From: Haberlea rhodopensis
Taxonomy: Eukaryota; Streptophyta; Magnoliopsida; Lamiales; Gesneriaceae
Assembly (NCBI GenBank): GCA_907163345.1
Contig: CAJQUN010000032.1
Coordinates: 2,394,424-2,458,423, forward strand
DNA length: 64,000 bases
Reading direction: 5' to 3'
The position numbers and the translations under genes were made by a program. This document shows, in pieces, positions 23,001 to 34,600 of the stretch. A model generated the notes under the pieces. That model saw only the letters and a program-made list of their open reading frames with translations. It was not told the origin of the DNA and made no database searches. The first letter of the stretch is position 1; every line of letters starts with the position of its first letter.

Positions 23001-26000
23001 ACAAATAAACCATTTGGAGTTACTATGTGTAGAGTTTTCAATTGAACTGAAGGGGCCAAACGTGGATTTGAAGTGGCAGCAACAGTAAATATGCCTCTTG
23101 AATATCTTGTTATTTTTAAACTTAATATAAATATATTATTAAAAGGTAAAATATAATTGGGATCGCACTATTATATGAAAGAAAAATATTTTATATATTT
23201 ACTATTAGTCCCCACAGCAGCAGGCATGAATTATTTTGAATATTTTGTTGAAAAGGTTGCATCTACGAAACAAGAAGTTATGAGCATAAATTAGGAAAAC
23301 TAAATAAAAGAATTATAAGCATTCTCTGAAATGTAGGTACTCCCCAAAGTAGATTAGTTGACACAATTGCTCGACTCTTTCCTATCTGGTAATGACATTA
23401 AAGTGATGGATACAATAGAATGTCTGCCATTTTGAATTCAGGTAAAATATGTAAAAACTATGGATATTCGTGTCTTCCAAAAGCTCTATGAAGCAATTCT
23501 AAGCCTGCGTGTTATCTCAATAATCATCTTGATCACTGGATGAGAATAAAGTTGATAGTCACCAAGCTTCCAACATGTTACACGTCCTTCATCTCTTTCA
23601 TTAGCAGGCTTGTGCATCATTGCAAGTGCACTATGAAATCCACCTTGTTCCCTATTCCATTAATTGTGTTCCAATACTTTTTTGTCCAACACTACAAGGG
23701 ATCTGGCATAGACATGGTTATTAAAAGTGCATGCCTTAGGGGACGCGCAGCTGTTTCGCCTTGCAACTCCTTACGCCCCTTGTTCGGCAAGGCGCGTGCC
23801 TTGCGCGCTTACTGCGCCTTTTTTTAGAAGCAAGAGTGCATGCCTTTGCTTAGATGGGCTTGTTGGGCCTTGATTTAAATATGGTCTTATCAAACCCTAA
23901 TCTGACCTATCAAACCCTAATAGAAAGTTGTTGTTTAGCCATTTGGGTTGATTTGTTCCTAATCTATACATCCATTGCCTTTTAGCCACTGCCCTACACC
24001 CGTCTCGCCGCCACATGCCTCGCCACCGCCTGCAGCCCTTGAGGCCAATTTTAGACGGTATTCGGTAATTTTTTGTTGTTTTATTAATTTTTTTCACTGT
24101 AATACATTTATTAATGTCGATAAGATCATAAGTGTTTGAATATATTTTAATGTAGATTTGATTTTATTTGATGAGGTAGAATATCTTAAAGATATGATTA
24201 GTATCTTTGAGAGATTATTTGATCTGTTTTATTCTATTTATTGGAGTCTTTGTAGAGGGTTTTGTATAGACACAAAATATTGTGAAATAAAGTTTTTTTT
24301 CCCTTCTCCCATTCTGTGAGAATTTAGTGGTTTACATGGTATCACAGCCTTGTGCTCGATCGTAATCACTTCGTCCGCCATGGCTGCAACTGGCGCATCA
24401 TCATCCTCGTCCAGTAACAGCAGCCATACTTCTACAGGCGGCGGATCATCGCAATCTATGGGACTCCTTATTTTTCATAATTCCTTGCAAATTATGATCC
24501 GCAAATTTAATGGACGTAATTACATGGAATGGGCACAATTTGTGCGACTTGTTATCGATGGAAAATGACGGCTTGGTTTTCTCACAGGCGACGTGAAACC
24601 ACCTCCGTCCGACAATCCAAAATTTGGTCAGTGGCGTTCGGAAAATTCAATGGTGATGGCATGACTGATTAATAGCATGGAACCATCAATTGGGAAGCCA
24701 TTTATGTTTCTTCCGACAGCCCAAAGTCTGGATCGCAGTACGTGATACTTACTCAGATTTGGAGAATTATTCGTAACTTTACGATCTCACAACTCGTATG
24801 TGGCAGATTCACCAAGGGAGCCGTGATGTCACCACTTATTACACTGAATTAATGGTGGTGTGGAAAGAACTTGACCTCCTAGATATGGATGAATGGGAGA
24901 ACACCAAAGACAGCAGTCGCTACAAGAAGAAAATCGAACGCAGCCGTCTTTTTGTCTTCCTACCTGGGCTTCATCGAGTCCTTGATGAGGTGCGAGGGCG
25001 CATATTGGGTCGTAAACCCTTACCCAGCATCCGTTAAGTATTTTCTGAGATTCGTCGAGAAGAGTCTCGACGCACGGTGATGTTCAAACGTTATACACCT
25101 TATACTGAACCCGAGGGATCTGTGCTGGTTAGTAGGGACTCACGGACTGATTCTACTCGACGGGATGGGAAGAAACGGCCAGTATGTGAAAAGTGCAAGA
25201 AGCCATGGCATACAATGAAACTTGTTGGGAAATTCATGGCCGACCACCTTACTTTAAAAAGAAATCTGATGTTCCCCTCAAATCTGCTACCGGAAATCAT
25301 GCACTTCAATCTGGTGTGGTCGATTCCAGCCAGCAATCGCCTCAACCTGAGTCGCTGCCTTTCACCAAGGATCAACCTGACAACCTGTACAAACTGTTTG
25401 AATTTCAATTAACCAAACCCTTGTCCCCTCCTTTCCTGTTCCTTGGCACAAACAGGTATTTCTTGTGTTAATGTGGCTCATTTCTTTCCTAATAGCGTGT
25501 GGATCATAGATTCAGGTGCCACGGATCATATGACAAGGTCATCTCATTTATTCTTCTCCTATGTACCGTGTGCTGGGAACCAACGAGTCAAAATTGCTGA
25601 TGGTTCTCTTTCCCCGGTCGCAGGAAAGGGTTCCATACTTGTTTCTTCCGCTTATTCCCTTACCAATGTCTTGCATGTGCCACTTCTAACTTATAATCTA
25701 CTGTCTATTGGTAAATTCACTTGTGACCTTAGCTGTCGTATTGTGTTTTCCTCCTCATTGTGAATTTCAGGATTTGGTCTCGGGAAGATGATTGGCAGTG
25801 TTAGACAAGATAGTGGCCTTTACCTATTGGATGCTACCTCACCCGTGCAGATAATAAGCTTTCTCTTAATTCAGTTTCTCTGTCTAGTATTAATGACATT
25901 ATGTTATGGCATTGTCATTTAAGTCATCCTCATACCTCTTATTTAAAACGATTGTTTTGCATCAATAAAAATTTGCTTTCAAATTTTGTTGTGATTCATG

Positions 26001-29000
26001 TGAATTGGCTAAACATCATCATAATGTGTTTCCATCTCAGACATATAAACAATCGTCCCCCTTTACCTTGATTCATAGTGATGTGTGGGGGCCTTGTAAA
26101 ATTCGAACCATCTCAAAAAACGTTGGTTTGTAACATATCGATGGTCACACTCGGATGACCTGGGTTTTTTTTTATACAAAATAAGTCTGTGTAGGATTCT
26201 TATTTCAAAAAATTTACAAAATGGTTCAGACTCAATTCGATACAAATATTAAAATCTTTCAGAGTGAGAGTGGGACATAATTTTTTAATCAAGTTCTAGG
26301 AAATTTTTTTGATCAAAATGGTGTTATTCATCAAAGCTCCTGCCCTCATACGCTCCAACAAAATGGGGTGGCCCAACGTAAGAATCGTCATCTCCTTGAA
26401 GTTGCTCGGGCCCTTAGTTTTCATACGAAAGTGCCAATCTATCTTTGGGGTGAAGCTAATCTTACTGCAGCTCTTTTGATTAACAGATTACCATCTAGAA
26501 CTTTGAACTTTCAAACCCCCCTCTGTTTTTAAAAATCATTTCCCACTTCTCGCTCGGTGACCGATATTCCCCTCAAAATTTTCGGCAGTGTGGCTTTTGT
26601 CCATATTCATGATTGGAACAGGTCAAAACTTGACCACAAAGCCGTGAAATGTATATTTGTTGGACATCCGATCACACAACGTGGATACAAATGCTTTGAT
26701 CCCTCTTCGAAAAAATTCTTGGTCTCTATGGATGTCACCTTCTTTGAGGGACACTCCTTTCATCCTCAGGGGGAGAGTAAAAATGAAGATGAATTTAACG
26801 AACTCAAATTTTCAAATTGAATTTGAAGTCCCAGTCAATCCTAACCATCATGATCTAGGAGAGGATCACAAAAGACATGCTATTGTCTATACCAGGAGGA
26901 AAGGTACAAAGACAGAGAGAGACACTATCTTACTACTAGACCATGACTCAACTCCAGGACCTAATCATGAACCAAACAGTGAAGTCCCAGTCATTTAGGT
27001 TGTCCCTCGTACTCCAGGTACTTTTTAATCATTTCCTAACGAGACAGATTTACCTATTGCCAAAATAAAAGGAGTTCGAGCATGCACAAAGCACCCACTC
27101 TCGAATTTTATATCTTAAAAAAACTTATCATCATCTTATGGTACTTTCACTTCTCAAATAGACTCTATTAGTATTCCAAACATTGTATATGAGGCTCTTG
27201 AGATTCCTGAATGGAAGGAAGCAATTCAAGAAGAGATGAGAGCTCTGGAAGAACGTCACTTGGGAGAAGACTGATTTACCGTTTGGTAAGCCTGTTGTAG
27301 GATGTAAGTGGGTTTTCACGGTGAAATATAACTTTGATGGATCCTTAGAGCGATAGAAAGCTCGTCTAGTTGCTAAAGGATTCACCCACTATATTGATAT
27401 TTTCTCACCTGTGGCTAAACTTAATACAATTCGTGTCATTCTATATGTTGTTGCTAACTTGGATTGGTCTCTGATTCAACTTGATGTAAAAAATGTCTTT
27501 TTTAAATGGAGAATTAGAAGAGGGGATTTATATGGATCCACCACCAGGTTATATTAATGAATTTGGATCTAAGGTGTGCAGGTTAAAGAAGTCTCTCTAT
27601 GGACTAAAACAGTCCCGTAAAGTGTGGTTTGAAAGGTTCACAAGATGTGTCAAAAGTCAGGGTTACATCCAAGGACAATCTAATCATACACTCTTCACAA
27701 AAAAATCGGATTCTAACAAGATATCTGTTTTGATTGTTTATGTAGTTGATATTATATTAACAAGAAATGACACAGAAGAAATGAACAGATTAAAAAACAA
27801 CTGGCAACTGAATTTGAGATGAAAGACTTGGGACAACTAAAACACTTTCTTGAAATGGAAGTGGCTAGATCGAAAAAAGGGACTAACGGTTTCTCGAAGG
27901 AAATATGTTTTGGATCTCTTGAATGAAACCAGAATGAGTGGATGTAAACCATCAGATACTCCAACTGAGGCGAACAAAAAACTTGGAGATGTCAAAATGG
28001 TGTTCAAGTAGATACAAGAAGATATCAGCGGCTGGTTGGGAAGCTGATTTATTTATCCCACACCCGACCTGATTTTGCATTCACAGTAAGTATGGTAAGT
28101 CAGTTTATGCACTCACCCTATGCATAGCACCTTGAAGCCGTATATCGGATCCTTAGGTATCTAAAAGGAACTCCTGGAAAAGGCTTTTTCTTTGAAAAGA
28201 ATAACAGGAGAAACATAGAAGTTTACAATGACGCTGACTGGGCAGGATCGGTTACTGATCGGAGATCTACCACGGGTTACTGTACCTTTGTATGGGGTAA
28301 CTTGGTAACCTGGAGAAGGAAAAAAAAATGTAGTGGCGAGAAGTAGTGGTGAAGCCGAGTTCAGATCAATGGCTCAAGGAGTGTGTGAGACATTGTAGTT
28401 AAAAAGAGTAATGGAAGAACTATGTAGGACATTTGATCCTCCAATGAAGCTCTATTGTGATAATAAAGCAACAATCAGCATTGTGCATAATCCGGTTCTA
28501 CATGAGAGAACCAAGCACATTGAAATCGACAAACACTTCATCAAATAAAAAATTGAAGATGGTGTGATATGTATTCCCTTTGTACCAAGCTCGTTACAAT
28601 TAGCTGATATTTTCACCATAGGGTTATCCAACCAAGTCTTTGAGGATCGAGTTAGCAAGTTGGGATTGATAGATGTTTTCGCACCAACTTGATGGGGGTG
28701 TCGATAAGATAAGAAGTGTTTGAATATATTTTAATGTAGATTTTATTTTATTTGATAAGGTAGAACATACTAAAGATATGATTAGTATCTTTGAGAAATT
28801 ATTTGATCTTTTTTACTCTATTTATTGGAGTCTTTGTAGAGGGTTTTGTATAGACAAAAATTGTGAAATAAAGGTTTTTTTCCCTTCTCTCATTCTATGA
28901 GAATTTAGTTGTTTACAATTAACTTGTTATTGTTTCAAGGTAATATATTCATTATTTGTTCTTTCATTCTATACATTCATTAACGTGTTGTTTATTAATT

Positions 29001-32000
29001 TTGAGACCGGTGTATTGATTTATATAATATTGTATTGATATAATTATTTGAAACAACATGTCTTAAGTATATATTAAGAAGATACAAGTTAGTACACTTT
29101 ACTTTAGTAAAGCGCGCCGTAGATATAGCCCCAGGACATCTTTGTGCCTCGTGGGACTATGCGTCTTTAATAACTATGGGCATAGACATTCATGTTATTG
29201 AAAGAAGATGTTTGAGGTCTTTTTTCCAATTAAAACATCAACCTCGACACCCTCTCCAACATTAGGTATGAATTATGATAGATATTTAAATCCAAGAATA
29301 AACTGAAACAGTCAGTAAAATTTTACCCTTAAAACTGTTCAACTAGGAGTGGCAACAAGCTATAAACAGGGTAGCTATAAACAGGGTTTTATGGTCTATA
29401 GCCCCGTCCCAATACCAAGTTCAAGAAAGTTACAATGTAAAATCCATATAAATGAAGTTACTTTCCGAAGCTAAATGTGTTGTTTTGGGGTGTGAGAATA
29501 AAGGATTTAATGTTCTATCCATAAGGTCCCAACGTCAAAGAAATGGTGAGAAGTAAAGCAAATCGAAAAGTATCAAAACACTAAGGATCAGGCACATAAG
29601 ACCAACGAAGTATGATAAGGAGAGTGCACATCATCTCTCAAATACTGTTCCTCATTTCCTTCTTTATACAAAACAACTATCCTCTGATGAAATGATGAAT
29701 TAAACTTACACGAGAGTTCTACAGAGCAAAGCTAAGAAACCAATTCTTTTACCACTGGTAGAATTTAAGGCATAAAAGATAAAAACAAGAAAAGGCGTGG
29801 AGAAATAGACCTAACAGCAAAGCAATCGACAACTTACCTTCTCATGACTGGGAGGATCATGTTTTATGATTAATTTGATAGACTTGATAGCTTGAACTAA
29901 TACAATTTCATCTTCAGCAAACGAAGCATCATCCCTATGAGAGGATTCTGAGATTATAGATATTACGTCAAAGAAGTTTCTATCAAAGAGAAAAGAACAA
30001 TTGAAAATAAACAGCTGTATTGGATTCCACGAAGAAAGAAAAACATTTACCAGATAAGGCCAGAGTCAATAGGCCTTCCAAACATGTTCTTGCAACATCC
30101 GGGAGTCTTAGTGTACATAAGCCAATTGCTGCCACAGCATCAGCAGCAAACCTCCTGTCCGGGTCTCTGACATAATCCTTTTACCGAAAAGATATGAAAC
30201 ATTTACACAAAACATTCTTTGTAATAATCAACCCAGTGAATAGTTTGTGGATTAAGATGTCTATTGACCTAAAATCCAAAAGGAGACACAGTAACGTGCC
30301 AAAGATTAGGGACTTGACTGCAACTGACTTATAGTTCTGGACGTTGCCATATGACTTATGTTAATTGCTACAGCTGCAGAAATGGCAAATTCTGTGGTTC
30401 TGACTGGATCCATGGCAGCCATTCCAGTAGTTTCAGGATAGGTGTCAATCGTTATAAATGGTCAACTGTGCTGTGATAAAAGATGCACTGACAAAAGTGC
30501 TAATAAGACCTATTTCCTAGGGGTACACCATGCAGTACCCAAATTTTAAGTGTCGTGAATGTGCCAATGCTGTTTAGTCGCATAACTTCATTTAAGAGCC
30601 TATAACATAAGATCTTGCTTATAATAGGCGTCACAATTCAATTTTTAAAGCAAAACCAAACTTCAAATAATGTAGGATTTGCTTAAGCTTCCCACTTTGA
30701 TGTCTCGTGATTACACTTTGCCCGGAACATTTTAGCACTAAAATGCATAAACTTTCCCACCATGCTCAAGGAACTGATGTTAAGCATGGTTCTTAAATGA
30801 GTTAAATGTGAGTAAAAAAGTGTAGTTTATTTGCGCAACTATACAATCATCCAACTTTCACCAGGAAGACCACCACAAGTTTGCAAAATAACTTGATGTT
30901 TCTTACAGGCAGTTCTAGAAGCTACATTGATTTTTTTTTTTTAATTTGAGCATGGCCCAGCCCAGAAAGCAGTCAAGGTGGTGGTCCAGGTAGTTCAAAC
31001 CAGGTCCTGACTGGACGTAAATACTCAGTTGCATAGCTTAGAAGCACCTTTATTTGGGTCCAGGCAATGTCATCAATGTTTAGAGAAATAGCTTGAGACG
31101 CAAACTGACAAACTAGAACAGAAATTACCTGAAACTCAAGAAATATAGAGAAAATTGATGAATACGAGGCTATAGAAGAGAGTAATTCAAGCTTCAGAGT
31201 TTTTATTTGATATGAATCTGAAGTGCTGATGAAGAAATCTTCAAAATGTGGAGCAAATAAAGATGGCATTGCTTTGGCAAAAACATGAATGTTGCACAAG
31301 ACCTGCATAGAAACATGTACACATCAAACAAGGAAGGATTGTCCAGTTGGTGCATTTGGAACGTCATGAAACATGATGATAAAAACAATAATCTGAAAAA
31401 AAAGGTGGGCTTCCACAATTTGTTTCAGCCCAAGACTTCGACAGATGTAGAAACCATTTCAAGAGAACTAGGATATGTGAAACCACCAGAAGATATTTAT
31501 TTGTAAAGCAGTGTTTCCCCTCTCTATCAGGAGGAACTTTTATATAACTATCATCAATATCCAAACTGCACTGTTTGAAAGTTGATTCTACTGTAGCCAT
31601 CATTGCTCTGACACTATCAAAAACTAGAGAATATCACAAAATCAGCCGAAATGTAGCACCCTTGATCAAATGTCAGATTTATCACGTCTAGAATAGATCA
31701 TACCACTGAAAATGTGTATTCCAAAGTTTTTTACCATAAATGCACAATGTAGGATTATTGCTTAGCAAAGGTGCAAACACAAGTACTATATTACATGTAA
31801 ACTAACACTGAACACCTTCAGAATTCTTATAAAATTGAGTTTCTAGAATAATCAACGCGTAATAAAAGAAAACAGTAAATGGGCAGAAGATCAAGAAATA
31901 AAGTACCAATGGAGTAGAGTACATGATAAAGAGCCAATACCACATATTTCGAGGAGCTAGATGACCTAAGCAGAAATAGCAAGGGTTTAACAATCTTTTG

Positions 32001-33797
32001 AATGTCCTCCTTTGGTGCCATAATCCAGTGAACACTGGCAGAAGCCAGTACTACAGCACTATTATAACTCCACAATAATGGTGATGTACACTGCAAGAAG
32101 ATCTTTAAATCATCATTGCTTTTGGCAGATGTAACACATGACCCGTCCAAGTCTATAGAATCTTGATTTATATCCCTCAACTTGGATAAATACTTATCAG
32201 GTCCTTCGAGGTAACTCCTGGAGATTATATTTGCCATTTCAATAACAGTGTCAGCACCTATTTTTTGTACTTCAAGATGAGCTTCCATTTCCTCCTTTTC
32301 TATATTATGATTCACACATCCATTAGAAGACAACATTATGGATTCTTGAACAAGCCCATGTTTTGCAATTACATATCTGAGAAGAATCCCAATCAACACG
32401 ATCTGACCCCATTCTTCCACATCAGGAAGAGTTTCACACAACCTTCTATAATTTGCTCCGATCAGAGTTAAATTATTGGGGCATATAGAAGCAAAAGCAG
32501 CAGCAGCAGCTCCAACTACACCAGGAGAGCTGTCCTTCAGCAACAAACCAACAATCTGCATAATGTTGTGAATCAATTGCTAGCACACATTTGCTTATTT
32601 GATTAAAAACACTTTAATACAAGTTTTGAATTAGTCCCTTAGGATGTGCCCACTAATTAGTAACTAATCTGGATTTTAAATTGGTTGATCAACTTGTATT
32701 TGCACTAAACATTTGGTAAGGAACCGGGTACTACATGCCACATCTCAAAGAATGACAAGTGGAAGGCATCCATTGGGTATAATCAAAGATTCAATTTCCA
32801 GAGCATATCTGATAAAATGACTTCTAGCATCAATAAATACCGGAGAAAGACAAATACATAGAAAAAGTTAAAAATTATGCCACCCATTTTAGTCCTCCCC
32901 CTACAAGTACAAAATATTGTTTATCCAAATACTATAGGATAGCAAGAAAGCAATGTATGTTACTAACTGACCTCTTCAATTGCAGTTATATGTTCCTCCA
33001 AGCGCAAATCATGCAACTTAGGAAGTGCAGTAGCAGCACATTTTCTAACATACACAGATGGATCTCTAGCACATTTCCCCACTGCAACAATAACAATCGG
33101 TGCAATCACATGTAAACGGATCCCTGCCATGGTACGGAGAGCACATGCTCTCACTAATGGGTTTGGATGCCCTATATCCTTCTGAAAACAATTTATTGAC
33201 AGCAATGCTTCATTCGGCCGCCTAAGACACAAAAGTCAATATCATTCTTGTTCATACATTTCAAATGCTACATTTTGACAACCTATGAGAAATAACAAGA
33301 AACAAAAAACCAAAAAAAACAAGGTCAATTTACAAAAGAAATACTGTTTTCAGATCATACTTCTCAGCATAATGCAGCAAATACAAGTACACCAGCTTCT
33401 TAACTTCCAGTGACTGTGATGCAACATTTTTAACCACCTGTAAATCACACGCAACATAGGTCGATATGAATAAAAACTAGTCATAAACCCCCAGAATTTA
33501 GAATCCACAAATAAACAAACTATGCAGCTCATCTAAAGCAAAATTAACCAAATCATCCAAAGCAAACAAATTGGAGAGAACCTGAGGAAAATATGAGGAC
33601 ACATCAATTCCCTGGGCAATGAGAGCGAGCAGCCGCTTGAGCGCTTCACATTTCTCGGAGTCGAACTTGCTGTCGAGGAGCGGTACGATGCTGACGTCAT
33701 CTGGATCGTCGTACAGATGTGCGTCTGTTCCGATCCGGAACACCAACGCCGACGCCTTGCTCAGTGAATCCGCCGTCACCCCAAATTGCGTGAACAT
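17070..33797 (-). CDS. AP3BA: AP-3 adaptor complex subunit beta (11 exons)
   Basis: Exons in transcript order: 33797-33582, 33437-33361, 33221-32972, 32555-31941, 31302-31129, 30177-30051, 29947-29838, 22638-22438, 20183-19192, 18431-18162, 17427-17070. Every intron is GT..AG, phases match, and the total is 3390 nt (1129 residues plus TGA), close to the roughly 1.1 kb-residue plant AP-3 beta subunits. The beta subunit is one of two large chains of AP-3, which sorts membrane cargo from the Golgi/endosome route to the vacuole. Residues 1-590 are the adaptin trunk of helical repeats (GTDAHLYDDP, ECEALKRLLALIAQG-like CEALKRLLALIAQG, RTMAGIRLHVIAP, ARDPSVYVRKCAA, SPGVVGAAAAAFASICPNN, EEWGQIVLIGILLRY, DPDRRFAADAVAAIG). 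FYLPGSLSQIVLHAAPGYEP lies near residue 675, followed by an acidic, serine-rich hinge (about 705-790). The C-terminal appendage ends INCEETVFGLNLLNRIVNF. Intron 7 is 7.2 kb and holds nested transposons. No break is seen in the coding sequence. Confidence 0.95.
20184..22437 (-). other. Intron 8 of the AP-3 beta gene
   Basis: 2.25 kb without a recognised gene. It contains one possible small inverted-repeat element (21800-21970). Open frames at 20409-21120 have no domain and are not conserved in form. Confidence 0.6.
21800..21970. mobile_element. Possible MITE-like element
   Basis: The ends GGCGAATCTA and TAGGTTCGTC form an imperfect inverted repeat (8 of 10). Just inside lie G-rich (TTAGGGGGGCAAAA) and C-rich (CAGCTGCCCCCCTTC) stretches that are roughly complementary, around an AT-rich core. 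This layout is common in plant non-autonomous DNA elements. No clear target-site duplication was found. Confidence 0.4.
24115..24336 (+). repeat. 5' LTR of the intron-7 Copia element
   Basis: 222 bp with TG..CA ends. It is followed directly by the primer-binding site at 24337-24349. Confidence 0.95.
24380..28690 (+). pseudogene. Copia gag-pol remnant
   Basis: Gag begins at ATG 24380 with a serine-rich leader and KFNGRNYMEWAQFVRLVIDGK, then a stop. The protease motif WIIDSGATDHM lies near 25500. Pre-integrase and integrase fragments lie at about 25900-26420 (LIHSDVWGPCKI, then QNGVAQRKNRHLLEVA). Reverse transcriptase fragments follow at 27290-27830 (FLNGELEEGIYMDPPPGY, CRLKKSLYGLKQSRKVW). The catalytic YVDD box reads YVVD near 27745, so an active-site aspartate is lost. 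RNase H traces (YNDADWAGSVTDRRSTTGYC) lie near 28230. Several stops and frame changes interrupt the frame. Confidence 0.92.
28699..28917 (+). repeat. 3' LTR of the intron-7 Copia element
   Basis: 219 bp with TG..CA ends. It is preceded by a polypurine tract (TTGATGGGGG) and followed by the ATTAA duplication. Confidence 0.95.
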
Positions 33798-34600
33798 TAT
33801 AAGACGGCGGAGGGGTATATGTATGTGCTTAATTTAGAATTTCGGTAAATATAGTAGCTGAGCGTTTCGATTCTCCACATATAGACTAAAGAAGTGTCCA
33901 AGAGGAAGAAGTATCATTTTCCCGGGGAATTTAGCATCTCAGGTCTGGGGACCGGTTTGTTTGAGCGTGTCTTCAATTTTTATTTTTATTTTTACAAAAA
34001 ACCGTGTCACCGGACGTGTTGTTTAACGCCGCCCTAAAAACACCGCCGGTACCGACTGCATAAAAAAAAACCTCGGATCCAAGCTGTCGTTAATAACGTC
34101 ACTCTATATTAGGATATTAGGATATTAGGATGGAAAATTTGATTCTACCCAGGCATCAAATAAGCCATTAGGAAGACCGGATGCTTAACATTGAACGCTA
34201 GTTAGGCTCCTTTGAAGCGGATCACATCTCATGTTTATTTTATTTTTTTTAAAAAAAACTATAATAATATATTTATCTTATTTTACAATAAAATAATATA
34301 AATATTATTTATTACTTTATTTCATTATTTCAAACTTTAAAATTCCCATAAAAACGTACAACGTATTTCCTATAATTTTATTATTATATTTTTATTGTTT
34401 TATTCATTATTATTATTATTATTATTATTAGTATTATATATTATAATTTTTATTAATATGATATTGTATATATAGTATTACTGTTAATATTATTATTATA
34501 CATATATATATATATATATATGTTATTGTTATTATTTTACTATTTTTATTATAGTGCTAAGAGTATTTTAGTCATTATATCAAACAATAACCTTTATCAG
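33798..34600 (-). other. Upstream region of the AP-3 beta gene
   Basis: This should hold the 5' UTR and promoter of the - strand AP-3 beta gene. No core promoter element was identified with confidence. A triple ATTAGGAT-type repeat lies near 34112-34132, and the sequence becomes very AT-rich beyond 34240, with (ATT)n at about 34406-34430 and a short TA tract near 34503-34521. Confidence 0.5.

Larger units (their letters stand above)
24115..28917 (+). mobile_element. Copia LTR retrotransposon, structurally complete but decayed, in intron 7 of AP-3 beta
   Basis: LTRs at 24115-24336 and 28699-28917 begin TGTCGATAAGAT and end GTTTACA. The 5-bp duplication ATTAA flanks the element exactly (24110-24114 and 28918-28922). 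A primer-binding site TGGTATCACAGCC starts at 24337, one base off the usual tRNA-Met complement, and a TTGATGGGGG polypurine tract precedes the 3' LTR. By eye the LTRs differ at about 15 positions plus a small indel over about 219 bp, so the insertion is old. It runs antisense to the host gene. Confidence 0.96.
23716..29178. mobile_element. Inverted-repeat (Mutator-like?) element split by a Copia insertion
   Basis: The left end (GGTTATTAAAAGTGCATGCC) and the reverse complement of the right end (CATAGTTATTAAAGACGC) match around GTTATTAAA, giving terminal inverted repeats. Both outer sides carry the same 11-bp direct repeat GGCATAGACAT (23705-23715 and 29179-29189). The inner ends are rich in GCGC-type motifs. 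Without the Copia element and its duplication the element would be about 0.65 kb and non-coding. A direct repeat of 9-11 bp is typical of Mutator-like elements, so that class is an inference. Confidence 0.65.
22639..29837 (-). other. Intron 7 of the AP-3 beta gene, transposon-loaded
   Basis: 7199 bp, bounded by the donor CATGAGAAG|GTAAG at 29838/29837 and the acceptor TTGAAG|GCAATTG at 22639/22638. Most of it is an inverted-repeat DNA element with a Copia element inside. The flanks 22639-23704 and 29190-29837 show nothing else recognisable. Confidence 0.85.
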
